A stretch of DNA of 64,000 nt from Antitrichia curtipendula (GCA_951230915.1 OX579637.1:31620001-31684000), one strand, 5' to 3'. Shown: positions 43,970 through 55,964, counted from the stretch's first letter. The notes: generated by a model not told the origin, from the sequence alone. A program made the numbers and translations.

Positions 43970-46900
43970 CTAAGTATCAAATAGAGCCTCGTTTGGAACG
44001 TTGATGATACCAGCCCAAATGAAGAGGCGCTTGACCTCATTAAAGCTGAAGCTTGGAGAATGTATGAACTTGTCATCTACTAAGTTCATTTTGCAAAAGT
44101 AACGAAATAAGTAATAGAGATGTTTGCAGTTAACATATTGATGGCGTCCACCAATTGCTGAAACAACCATGTCTACAAAATCAGGACAAGTACACTCCGA
44201 GTACATGCCCAGTGTGATTCAGTTCACTTTGTGTGCAGGCTCTATTCCAGATTGAAGGGAGATTATGGCTCCAAGTTCGGGAAAGGGAAGCATAGTGACT
44301 CCTAAGATTGTTCCTTTGACATTCCCAACACTCTCCCACTTATTGCAATGCTCTGTAGTAGGAGCATTTGCAATACGTCTAATAGGCTTATTTCGGCGAG
44401 TTGTTGGATAGGTGTCTGCATGCGCATGGATAGGCTGATCATACATGACCACCTCAAAAACATTTGACATCGTGAATAATCGTCGAGGTGACATAGGTGG
44501 TCGGTCTTGAAGCTGGAATCCAGCTTTCTGCAGCAGAAGTGTTTCCTGACAAGATAAACTAGTGCCTGTCAATACAGGCCAGATGTCCGGTACTTCAAGC
44601 CAATCAATTACCCAAGCACGTTTAGAGCCTCACACGCAACGGTGAACATCATCTGGGCAGAACCAAAAATCTGTCACGATCTCCTTATTTCCTCCGTACT
44701 ATTTTTTGCGTCCGCGGTATGTAGGAGCTGGAGTGCCTTTGCTTCCTCTTGCAATTTTGGCAACGCAACGGATGTTTGATCCTCGCTGCTGGGCATGACA
44801 TTTGCAGCTAGACTTGTGGGATAACCTCGCAATATGCCATTGAGAAGTGTCACAGTCACTTTCCAAAGCAGTAGTGATATGTGGCACATGCTCATAGTTA
44901 GCCACTTTGTTCCTATTCCTGATAGACTTCGTGGGTGTGCGTGTAGACCGAGTCATGACTCTTGGCTAAGAGAAGTTCACCTTGTTCGGTCGATGGGAAT
45001 CACCATCCAACCCAATAGGGAGGCCTAGTTTGCGCTTACTGCTGCCAATACCTCTTCACCCTCCAAGTGCGGAGCACGCATTGCAACCTCAACTGCTCCA
45101 GGAATGACATTCAACACCTCCGCGATCTTCTTAGGGTTGCCGCTGCGTCTAGCACCTCTTAACTTTAGCTCCTCCTTTGATGGACCCGACCTTGACGTTG
45201 TGCCGTTCAAGAAAGACCGGTAATTTGTCATTTGCATGAAGGCTCAAATGCAATCATCACAGGTGGCGGCAAACAAGTCATTACCGCGATTACCCGACTG
45301 CTGCAACCATTTGTTGTGGACTGTTTTAGATAAGTTGTATGATGGCATGTCTGCAATTTCCTCAACACTCAGTCCCTGCAAAAGAAATATTCTGGTTAGT
45401 CCTATAATGGTTTAGGCTAAAAAGACTCAGACTTCAGCTTGCATAGGCATGGCAAAGCATTCATGATTTTGATCTGGTCAGCAGGCTGTGAAGGCACCTC
45501 TCGGCTCCGAGAGGTCTGGCATCCTATTATTGGTTTGATCACAATCATAGTTTTCCGTAATAATAATTTTGTAACAGAGAAAGCCATCTCAAAGTGATAG
45601 TGCAAAAGAACAAAAGCAACAGAACTGAAGGAAGGATCTAAACATACCATTTGCATAAAGCCTCCCCATTGGCGATATCGAAAGTGCCAAAAGGCGAGCC
45701 ACAACTCCAATTCACGCAGACCATCTTCTGAGGCTGCCCCGGATGATAACCACCAAGATCAAATGGCCAAATACCTTATCTCAGTTTCCTCCATGATAAT
45801 TGAGTCTTTATATTGCTTGCATAGACGTATATGTTGGTGTTGCATATCCGGTCTGATGAGCTTCTAGGTATGCCGGTGCAACGAAGTACTCCAGTGCAGA
45901 AGACATGTTCGTTCGCGATTGACCATCTCCATTTTGGGGTTCCCCGTACCGTATACAATTCAAACGGCATTCCAATTTGTCTGCGCACTATCTGTCATAA
46001 AGCCCTTAAAGTTTATATTCTCTATGCCGTTGCGTCTCATGACATCATTTAGTAACCTCCACATAATGCACTAGATCTCAGTATCTTCAGATTGCATGTC
46101 ACAAACGGCAATTGTCATCACCTTTCTACATCCTGTGTCATAGACATGGCAGGCCATGGTGGTCCAATCCTTTACTCGTTTTACGTGATCAAACATGAGC
46201 CATGCGTTCTCCAAATCTCCTCCCACTTGCATACGCGTCACCAAGTCTACCCCACTACCAGGTCCATCGACCAACATCTTAAATAAGTACACTTTTTCTT
46301 TTCCCTATCCAGGAAAAATGCTCTCATGAATGTATTCAAACATTAGATTGCGTTTCATATTCATAATGCTATCTATAACCCCACCTTTTCTAGTGCTACA
46401 AAATGAAGAAATATTATTACGGATGTTTGAGGAACTAAGGATCTGGAACCTATCCATGACATCTTCCAGCGACTTCCCCCGCAGCAATTCCTTTGGACCT
46501 TCACTGTTGTGTATGAGGTAGTTCTCCAGAAATTGTTTACTAGCTGCAAGGACTATGGCTGAGTTAGTGGCATTAGGGTTTTTTAAGACTTCACCTGCAA
46601 TGAGCTCCGAAATGGTGTCTAACAACTCTCTACAGGTTCCAGAAGCAACAGGATGCATGTGATTACCCAAATGGATGCACGCTCTCGTTATCCCTGGAGT
46701 ATCACTATAAACGTAATAAACTCTGGCATCACAAGTACTGACGCAGTGGGGTGAACTTTTGCATATTTTGCAAAGAACAGTAGAATCCTTTGGAGAGACT
46801 ACACCAACATAGAAAGGAGTAGGAGTATATCCACACCATTCGGTCTCATTCCGCTTGGAAGATCGCCTGAAATAGTCACAATTGGAATTGTTACAAATCA

Positions 46901-47810
46901 AATAGCCTGCACAAGATGATTTTGGAATTTCAAGCTATCTTGGTTATGGATATTGGATGTAATGGTCCGACACCATGCGTGACCATCGTATCGTTTATCC
47001 ATACCCTATAAGTTCCTAGCAGCGGATGATGAAGACGGAGCACGAAGAGAAGGCAACTCGAACACTACGTTTCCATCAAAGTCTGCACGAAGGTACTATA
47101 CCTTCTGATGGTTGAGCTAATCATAATCTAATGCAACAACCTCGTTCCTAGATCTGGGAATAGATGCTAGTTTGCGAAGGCACCCAACAATACTGTGCCC
47201 GACTGAACTATTTGGGTGAGTTGGTGGTCTTGAGTGAGTGGACAAAGCAGGAATAGTAGTAGGCGTGGAGTACCTACCGGATGTTGTTTCCAGGATGTCA
47301 ATATAGACACGTCTAGAAAGCGTTGTTGGAAGACCTGGTTGACTAGGCGACTCTCCCTCCGAATCACTAGATAAATCTATCACAGGGACATTAACTTCTT
47401 GCTTCACTCGGACAAGTTGAATCGGAGTCGTAGCAATTGTAATGCGTTCACTGTCCATTGAATTTCCTATATTTTGGCCTACAAACGGCATGTTTACAGT
47501 GGAGTGGTCTGACTCCCGTGGCAACCTCTCAGTGGTAAGAAGTATCCCGCATGATAGAAGTCAAACCATATACCCTATAACGCCCTCGACGGAGGTGCCA
47601 GCAATGACCGTCCTCTAGAACTAACTTTGGCATATGGATGGACTCTTTTAAGTGCCCCAGATCAGACATGACTTCTTCCTCAATGTAAATACTAGATTGG
47701 AGAAATCTGAAACGAACATAAAAGAGGTGAGAAGACACTATAGCATACCCTGCTTCTCCTAAAGGCAGAACTAATGGAATTTCATGGCCATCCGCTCTAA
47801 TGGTGGCCAT
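43970..47810 (-). pseudogene. MULE-type transposase with SWIM zinc finger
   Basis: The start is ATG 47,810 (MATIRADGHEIP). A Ser/Thr-rich linker is followed by a Cys-rich domain at about 46,890-46,670 (CNNSNCDYF, LCKICKSSPHC, RACIHLGNHMHP). The transposase core has AWLMFDHVKRVKDWTTMACH, then FKGFMTDSAQTNWNAV near 45,990, RTCLLHW, and WLAFWHFRYRQWGGFM. These align in order with the DDE/MULE pattern (first Asp strand, second Asp, C/H helix). An intron lies at 45,376-45,647. The C-terminus has a SWIM finger (ECTCPDF ... VNCKHLYYLF) at about 44,165-44,100. About a dozen in-frame stops (such as 46,305; 46,071; 45,960; 45,864; 45,759) and three frameshifts (near 47,540, 46,920 and 45,050) disable it. 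It would have cut and moved the element. Confidence 0.75.
45497..45514. repeat. CTCTCGG palindrome in the transposase intron
   Basis: CCTCTCGG-CT-CCGAGAGG sits in the intron at 45,376-45,647. Related palindromes occur at 49,553, 49,692 and 55,018, all in non-coding parts of the same transposon. Confidence 0.75.
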
Positions 47811-48610
47811 TGACGAAGAAAACTTAGACACACTTGAAATGAGAACAATTTTACAGCAACCAGAGAAAGCAAAAACTCCTAGTGAATGAAGTGGTCCAGA
47901 CGTAGAAAATATGCGGGCGTATACTTGTCTTACAACGGGAACTTAAGAAGATAGGAATAATGTGTCTTCATTGCGTATAATGATGCAGTAGTGTCAGTAG
48001 CCCCCAATTTGGATGTCTAAAATTGCCGCCTAAATAAATATTAGGAGTGAGTACTCTTAAAGCGAGACAATATCTAATCTAAGTTATAAATGAGAGTAAT
48101 CCAAAATTCAAGGATCATATGACCTGTCTGTAGATTTGGGATACATGTAGAGAAGAGCCCACGTAGACACTTCTTATTTTGCTACCAGATCGCAAGTATA
48201 ACACCTTTGCCCCCCATCCCATAATACATCATGGCATCATTGCAGAGTTGTCCTATAAAATCATAAAAAATGTTGCTGATGTATATATTTGATGACAAGA
48301 AGATTTTGAAAACGGGCTAAATCTAGGGTGACAGATTTCAACAGCTCTTGGAACTAGCCGTCACTACCAACTGACAAACAAGTATTTGATATAACATGTG
48401 AACTCAGTTGTGATTGCCAAAGTTCAAGTTCACAGTTGTGGGATATTGTTCAGAGGTGCTGAGTCTAAATGAAATTGCAGAAGGAGAGTAGGAGTTCCAA
48501 ATTGGTCATCAGGATATGTATGGACATCTTAGTTAGAGGATTTTGGAAGGGTCATTACTTTCTGAAAGTAGTATGAACTACTAGTCTCATGCCTTTAGCA
48601 GTACACATAC

Positions 48611-48800
48611 CCGACCGTGGTTCATTGAGTAAAGCGAGGAAGTCCAAAAAGAGAGGAAGATTCCAGTTCTCATCGCGAAAGGAGTTAATCCGTACACAAT
48701 TGAGAAGGCAAAGTACTGAGACCAAGAAGAGAGCGGCCCTGCTAAGTGGGACATCCTGCATCGAAGACTTTAAAGCCTCCAAAGCCTCCAGCGACCATTC
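48611..48800 (-). CDS. Probable exon, minus strand, unassigned
   Basis: A 190-bp open stretch is bounded by an acceptor (CTTACAG) and a donor (GTATGTGT) on the minus strand. It encodes protein-like text (WSLEALEALKSSMQDV, SRAALFLVSVLCLLNCVR, WNLPLFLDFLALLNE). It may be an upstream exon of the transposase gene or part of a third gene of the transposon. Leu-rich, helical, family unknown. Confidence 0.4.
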
Positions 48801-49506
48801 TGTAAGTCCCGCATGATCGCATGACCATAATTTGCTTCTTGAATTACATTTACTTATGGAATTAGAAATCAACTAAGCGTTTTTTGCATGATCATTATCA
48901 TGCAATGTTGAAAGTGACCCTTGAATACAGATTCGACGATATCTACATTAGGAAATAGATGCCCCTAGTATTATTCCTAATTATATAACTTGGGGCAATT
49001 CTAACTATCACACATTGTCTCGTAGTTTATAAAATTGGGATTAACCAGCTATCCATTTGCTTGTTCTAGAAGCTGAATTTCATAGAACCGGGGAAGTCTA
49101 CATGCCCAAGGAACTTTCTGGGAAACCTAATTCTAAGAGGTCTGTGCAAAAAGAGGAATGAAACGGATCTCGGTGCGCGTCTGGTTCACTTCTATGGGGA
49201 TAGTTTTTAAAGTTTAGGGTTTTGTGTGTTGCGAGTTCCTGCTACCTCAACATTAGTTACAATCTTCCTTGCTTTCATCCTCAGGAGCCCGAAACAATGG
49301 TTCGGAAGCCGGCGACCAGGAATGCAGCTCCAAAAGGACGCAGCCGCGACGAAGATTGCGTCAACGGCGAGCGGGATCGCGAGAACAATGAGGGGGCCGG
49401 CGACAAAAGCAGTCTCCGGAATACAAATTGGGCAGAGCCTGAGAGCGGCGCCGAGGAAACCCCGACACTCCATGGTAACAAGGTGAAGTTTTTTTCTCTC
49501 CTCTCG

Positions 49507-49784
49507 CTTGTCTTGTCATATGATGCATCAGGACCATGGTCGTGCCTTGGCCCTCTCGGCACCGAGAGCGTCCAGCCAGCTCCCTCGACGTGATTCCAAA
49601 TGCACGGATGATCGGGGTGTGTAAAATTAATTTGATTTCCTCCCGCTTGTCTTGTCGTATGAAGCGTCAGGACCGTGGTCGTGCCTTGGCCCTCTCGATG
49701 CCGAGAGCGTCCAGCCAACTCCCCCAACGTGATCCTACATTTTGTGATACCGCGGACCAAATTATCTTTGGATGCAGTACTGGT
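49507..49784 (+). repeat. 139-bp tandem duplication in intron 1
   Basis: Two units start at 49,507 and 49,646 (CTTGTCTTGTC(A/G)TATGA) and share CGTGCCTTGGCCCTCTCG and GAGAGCGTCCAGCCA, about 90% alike by eye. Each unit carries one CTCTCGG-type palindrome. Confidence 0.75.
49553..49707. repeat. Two CTCTCGG palindromes in intron 1
   Basis: CTCTCGGCACCGAGAG at 49,553-49,568 and CTCTCGATGCCGAGAG at 49,692-49,707, one per unit of the tandem duplication. Intronic. Confidence 0.7.
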
Positions 49785-51379
49785 TTCCAGGTTCTGCCTG
49801 ACGCTACTCCTGATCTTGAGGTGGACATGGAACCTGAGAATGTTGAGTCGCATGCCCCTGATCAACCGGACATTTCGACGGCTGAAGACATGGAAGAGGA
49901 CGGTTTCGAGGCCGATGATTTAGAGCCAGTGGATGATTTCACTTCAGAGGATGCTCTACGTAGATCCCAGAAAGTGAGTTCGGTGTCGTCCATCTCTAGT
50001 CTCCGAATGAAGCCCCATTCAGTATCTCGACTCCGAATTCCATTGTGTCACCTGTCTGCAATGCCTATGGTTAGACCAGCATTGAAGTCTGACTTGACTA
50101 GGCTAGCTGAAGAATATGTCTTTGGGTATAGGGATGGGTTAGCCGTCTTCTATGTTTCAGTTACAAATGAACAGGGGGAGGAGGAGCACGTCAAAGAGAG
50201 TGAGAAGGTTGCATGGGGACCTCTTTGGAATGAAGAGAATGATGTTTTTAATGCAGTTTTGAGTTCTACGCCGGAGTTGAAGCATCTCCAGAACTCTAAG
50301 TTCTTTGTATGCGATGGTAACCATCGGCTTCGCGCTTGGTTAATCATATATTTCTCTTCACTATGATAACGACCGAGATTGGCATGTTTCCGTTGACTCT
50401 ATATTATTAGAGACAAAGGGGCGGATTGGAGAAGTCATGCATGTTATGCACGACATAAATAATTATGTGCACAAATTTCTCCTTCCGTTTTGTGATTCTT
50501 TCGTTATGTTTTCCTGTGAGCCAAGGGATTCTGACGAATTGTTTGATTTGTGATTACAGACACACTGAGAATTCTTTCATCCGGACAAGTTTGGTGCACA
50601 CCTTGTACCGTGTCCGCAAATACGGAGTCATGCCTTTGGATAAGTTTGCCGATCACTTGAGTCCCTCTGAGATGTTACAATGCACTCAAATTTTGAGGAA
50701 GTCATGGTACAGCATGTTGTTAGAGGTGTTTACGGCGTTCATTTATCATGTAAGCGTCAACTTTGGCTTTAAGTACATTTCAGTTACATTTATTCTTCAG
50801 TTCTCATTGTTTTCTCATCTCACTTGACTTACCCATTTTCCGTTTCAGTATGAGATAGCTGTCGCAGCAGATACTGCAGTGAGATTGTATAAGGAAGACA
50901 TGCCAATAGAGGGGCAGACAGAGAATGGAGTTCTGGCTGCGATGAGACTAGGAACGAAGGAGAAGACAGCTGTCTTGACCAAAAAGTTGGGGAAGCTCAC
51001 TGCTGTGGCTAATCCAAGTCTAGGGAAGGAGTGGCTTGATGAGGTGAATTCTCATTTTAACAGATTTTCAACTTCTCAATGTTGTTGAATGTATTTGTAA
51101 TTCTAATTTTTCCAATGATTCTGTGAAGATTGAGCGCCACTGGTGTACAAATACTATCCCAGAGATGACTCTCGACAAGTTGTAGATGATTGCTACGTGC
51201 AATGTATCGTCAGAGCACAAAGTCATGTGGTTACGTTGATGGAACTCGTCCACCCAAACTAGAGGGGCTCGTCGATTTCCTATGAAGCCCATAGGTGAAA
51301 ACAACTTAAAAGCCTTCTTAGTCAAGGCGTGTTGGTACGCAGGGGTGAGTGACTTCAACTGGTGTTTGATCTCCCCACT

Positions 51380-52112
51380 GGGTGAATGCAAGAAAGACCG
51401 TCCACTTTGCGTAGCGTTTTCCATAGTACTGCTGATTTTTTTGGGAGTACTGTTTAATTAGAAATTTTTTTTTAAAAAAATCTGAAAAATATGTTCAATG
51501 TATACACCTTTAAGAAGAAGTTACCCTAGGAAGGAAAAGCATAGAAAAATTCTCTAAGTAGGAGAACTGAAAAAGTGCAAAATCTCATGAAAATAGGTAC
51601 TTTCACATTTTAATTTGTAAAAAATAGAAAAAACAATTTTTAAGGAAACTAAAAATTGTCCATTTGGGAAGACTTTATAGGAAAGACATTTCACCAAAAA
51701 AATGATCTTGAAACAATTTTGAATGTTCAGAACTGCGCTCGCAAGGGAGCCCTGTTTGCAAGTATGTGGAGGGCATAAAATAAAATATTTTTAAATTTCC
51801 TTTGGTAGATACATGAGTTCCTACTATGGGAATAGACCATAGAAATTTCAGATCTAGATCATTAAGTTTGGATACTCTCCAGTACTAAAAAACCCTAAAC
51901 TGCAAAGTGTGACAAATTAGTCAAATTGAAATTTAAATATAAAATGATTTTTAAATATTTTTGAAAAATAAGGGATCTAAACAAGATCAGGTTAGCCATC
52001 TTCAAAAAAATTTTCAAGTTAATTGGATTCATTCTTCAAAAGTTATAGCCGATAACAAGTCCGACACGTCAAGTGTGACAAAAAATAGTACTAGTCTTTC
52101 TTGCATTCACCC
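51380..52112. mobile_element. 733-bp MITE, copy 2 (TSD CACT)
   Basis: The ends read GGGTGAATGCAAGAAAGAC (left) and the same motif reverse-complemented at the right. Both flanks are CACT. It lies wholly in the intron between 51,344 and 52,217 of the ParB-methyltransferase-like gene, in opposite orientation to the copy at 19.6 kb. Confidence 0.9.
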
Positions 52113-55017
52113 CACTGTTCTCTACATCATTTGAATTCGTAACATATATCTGTCTACAGGAGTTGACTTCCATGTTGATGCTTACTTTCTACTTCTTTCA
52201 TCTCTTGAATGTTCAGATACAGGATGCAGCAACATAAATGTTTGACAATATCGTCAAGAAGGACAATCTGGATTTGGCAATGGACTCGCCTCATGAGCCC
52301 GAGGTTTTAGCTGAATACATCGAGGGCTGGAGAATCCGACTGTGGGATCATTCATTCCTTTCTCACTTCAGAGGCCACGATGTCTTCAAAAAGTCTGATT
52401 TGTTTTCGAAGCACAAGGGTTCTGACCTCGTGGTCAAGCGAGTAATATTCAGGTATATGTTTATTTGAACTGATTATTGTCAAATGCAATCAAATTTTGT
52501 TTTCGGGGGATCTCTTTTATATCACAACTCTGAAACGTATCTACCTTGTCAGGTACTTCAAGTACGAGCTGCTTCCAAAAGCAGCAATTGCGAAGCATGA
52601 TTTGCCTCCATTTCTAAGTACATGGCTAGACGTTTCCACCGAACACTGCATGTTTTCTCCTTCACAGTTGCGGTGGTGGACAAGTGCTCACTTGAAGTCC
52701 GGAGCATGGTATTTGGACTGCCCTCCTGAGTTCACACCTCTACCGGAGGAGAGATTGAAACGTTCAATTGACTCCCAAGAACTTGTGCCTGAGTATGACA
52801 AGTTCAATGGCTTGGACAAGGATGCTAGAGCAAAGGCAATGAAGAGGAGGGAAGAAGCCAATAAGAAGATTGCCGTGAAGAACTTCGAGGCAGTCGGCAA
52901 GGCGCTTCAACGAGTGACGAAGAAGAGGTTCAAAACTGCTGAGAAGGTGAAGGTGACGTCTAAGGAGAAGAATGTGGAGCAGACTCCAAAGCAACCAATA
53001 GCCGGTTCATCTGTTGTGGATCAGGGTTCTCGATTGCAGACATCCGTTTCTAGAGGCTCGAAGCGTGGATCGGAACGATTAGCACTCACAGAAGCAGGCT
53101 TAGTTTGTGGACCCACTGTCATTGACTTGGTCAATGACACAGACATCTCCATTGATGAATTCATTTGCAACTCGTCTCTAACGGCAGTTCTTGCTGATCC
53201 ACTGCCTCCACTTTACCATGACATACTGAAATTTATGGAAAAGGTGCGGCCCTCTCCTCTCATCTACAATGTCATTTTCACTCACTTGTTATCTTTTTTG
53301 TGTATTATACTGAATTTCCTCTTAATTGCAGCACACGGCGGATAAAGATCGATCCTTCAAAGGAGTTTGGAGTACGTCGCCATGGGTAGACCTCATCATC
53401 GCCGACATGCGTGAAGGGCTACCTGTTCCTACTGTGTCCAAGCCTCCTTCTACCATTCCAAAGTGGAATCAGCGCTCCAATTCCTAGCTTGAATCTCTTT
53501 TTGAATTCGCCGATGAACATTTACAGGATGATGGGGCACTACTTATTATTTATCCTTATAGGGCCCAAGCCCAAGTTGACATCCGTAGCTATGCAGATCC
53601 TTATGCTTTCAAATTACGGAAGGAATGGTGGGGGGCAAACCGCTTGCACCTAATGTCGCCCTTGGATCGTTCATTGACGGTAATGTCCCCTCTCATGCCA
53701 TGTTCTCAGCTTCACTTCAATATTTTTGCATTCTAGTAAGAGCTGAAGTGACACTGATCATTTTTATTTTGTAGACGTTGCGTTTCGGAATTCAGTTGTT
53801 TGTGAGGAACTTGCCGAATGTTGGTCCTTCAAAGTTTGCATTCCAGCCCTGTCCAACATTGCTTGCTCTCGGGGTGGATGTTGAGCGTGACGACATTATG
53901 CAGAACTTCACTACCTCGGAAACGATGGCCATGGACAAGGGTACACCATGGAGAGGGGCGCGTGAGAAGGACCTTCGATTTATGGCCATGTTCATTGAAG
54001 CGTCATCTATCCCGGGTGACATGGTTCTAGATTGTACGGCTTCAACTGGTACATTGTAGAACCAACCCTTCACGTGTTAATGATGCAAATTACATGTCAA
54101 AGCTGTTGCACTTGATGTAGTCATATTTTAATTTCAATTCAATGTTCATGTTTCAGGGGCCTCAATCCACGCTTGTAGGCTTCTAGATAGGCACATTATA
54201 GCCCTAGAAGAAGACAAGGCCATCTTCGATGCAATGTTGGCTCCTCTCATTCGTCCAGTTCATGTTGTTCCTGTAACACCTGCACCTGTGACATTGGCCT
54301 CTGACGATCCAGATGCAGAGGAGGTCGTGGTTCAACATATTATCAAGAAATCTCGATTCAATAAGTAAGTCCTTTTTGAATTTGCATTTGTTCATGTTCA
54401 TTTCACCTTTGCCTATCTTAAGACATTTATAACTCTCTTTTTTTCCATGCAACATGATTAGTAATGAGATGCAACACTGGCCATTGTACTCTTCGCCCGG
54501 ATTTTTTCCTAGTCCGGAGAAACCGTACCTACTACCCCCCTTTGTCGAGGCGTTAGCAGTTCAATTTGCATCCCAGCGCCTTCTTCCTACACGGAATAAG
54601 GCTACTTCTTTAGACCCTAGGGTGTTGGAATTTGTAGATGTGGAAGCTGAAGAAGCAGATGAGGAGACCCCTAGCAGTGATAGCAGTGTTCATTCTCACT
54701 CAATGTCTTCTTCGTCTACGTGATCTTGTTTTGAGATAGATTATTCTTGTTTGATCTACATCTCCATCTTCTACTCTTCACTTTATGTATTTGGAAAATG
54801 ATGGCAATATAGCTACTAGCTCATGGTCCTCAGATCTGAATTTGTATTGTCAATATCTTGTCATGGTTTTGAATGTGGTAAATAACTGTATCTATAATCA
54901 TTTACTACTTGTTTTAGGGGGTGCGCCCCTTGATTTGCCTAAATTGGTTAGAAACAAAGAGAGCTTTATTGCTTTTAATTTTTGGGGTGGTGATCAATGT
55001 TCTAAACCATTGTGGGA

Positions 55018-55035
55018 CCTCTCGGCGCCGAGAGG
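55018..55035. repeat. Perfect 18-nt CTCTCGG palindrome
   Basis: CCTCTCGGCGCCGAGAGG lies 300 bp past the stop of the ParB-methyltransferase-like gene, inside the transposon's right non-coding arm. Confidence 0.8.
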
Positions 55036-55039
55036 AGGA

Positions 55040-55700
55040 TCTGACATTTGCATGGTAATCTGCAACCAAGACCCTAAACCTCTAATTTGGTATCCATTAC
55101 AGAACATTATAAGTTCCATAGTCATTTATTAGTCTACAAGCTGAATTACCCTAGAGTTAGTACTTTTAAGTGTTATTAAGCTTATACAATACAATGCAAC
55201 TCCAGTTATCTACTTCTTACTTTTCACCCGGAATCTCTATCGATTGGCATCTCCAACAACCCCTCATGTAAGAAGACTTTTGTGGAATGAGTATCTAAAG
55301 ATCAGATGGAATTGTATACCATACATCATTGTGGTAGACATTTCACTCTAATCATCAAGTTCTGTACTTAATAGAATTTGGAAAGGGATCCAAATTACTT
55401 TAGTTCATATGATGTACTGCCATTTTTTATGTACATGCATGATTTTTTTATTTTTTTATTTTCGAAACAAGCGAGTTCAGGAAACACACTGCAAAGGGCC
55501 TGTCAGGAAGAGAGGCTGATTTCCCGTAAGGTAGAGAAACTACTGCCACCAGGTTTCGATCCCGCAACTACATTATTTGGTTAAGGTACCTCTTGACCAT
55601 CCTCCGGTAGTTTAGGGTCATCGCGGACCAACATGCAAGATTTAGGCCATGTTCAAATCCTATAATTCCCTAAATCCACTGTAGAATTCCAAGGAGGCGC
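55040..55700. other. Right non-coding arm of the transposon
   Basis: No gene was seen. The small ORFs at 54,785-55,132 and 55,378-55,584 lack protein-like text and fall in the element's 3' flank. Confidence 0.4.
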
Positions 55701-55701
55701 A

Positions 55702-55739
55702 ATTTCTAAACCCTAAATCCTAAATCCTAAACCCTAAAC
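55702..55739 (+). repeat. Short telomere-like tract
   Basis: Alternating CTAAACC and CTAAATC units (about five) resemble the plant telomere repeat CCCTAAA or telo-box. It lies in the transposon's right arm, about 250 bp from its end. Confidence 0.6.
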
Positions 55740-55964
55740 TGAATTAATTCATTGTTTTATAACTTCAAGTATAGTGAAATTCGATAATATTTAGCCATAG
55801 AGTGTCCCTCAAGGGTTAAAATCATTTTAGGTATCCAAAATCCGAACATTATTTTAGAATTTCTATCTTACTGCTGTCTTTTCCATAAACACGGTTATAG
55901 GTCCCACCCTAAAATTCAATCTAAAAAATTGTATGCTCACAGGCTCACAGGCTCACGCTCGCAA

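Larger units (their letters stand above)
49297..54723 (+). pseudogene. ParB-like + DNA amino-methyltransferase-like fusion, 11 exons
   Basis: Exons: 49,297-49,482; 49,791-~50,460; ~50,560-50,749; 50,849-51,043; 51,129-51,344; 52,217-52,452; 52,553-53,243; 53,332-53,679; 53,775-54,048; 54,157-54,364; 54,462-54,723. All but one junction (the donor of exon 2) are clear, and phases fit, giving about 1,150 residues. Exon 2 has FFVCDGNHRLRAW, the DG(N/Q)HR turn of ParB/Srx-fold proteins. Exon 8 has WVDLIIADMREGLP where DPPY-type motif IV would lie, then LQDDGALLIIYP. Exons 9-10 have PGDMVLDCTASTGASIHAC (motif I) and IIALEEDKAIF (motif II). The order IV then I is that of beta-class N6A/N4C methyltransferases. 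Both catalytic motifs are degenerate. A basic Lys-rich linker lies in exon 7 and an acidic Ser tail ends the protein. Damage: TAG 51,183, TGA 51,237, TAA 52,235, TAG 53,485 and a frameshift near 50,360. Confidence 0.75.
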
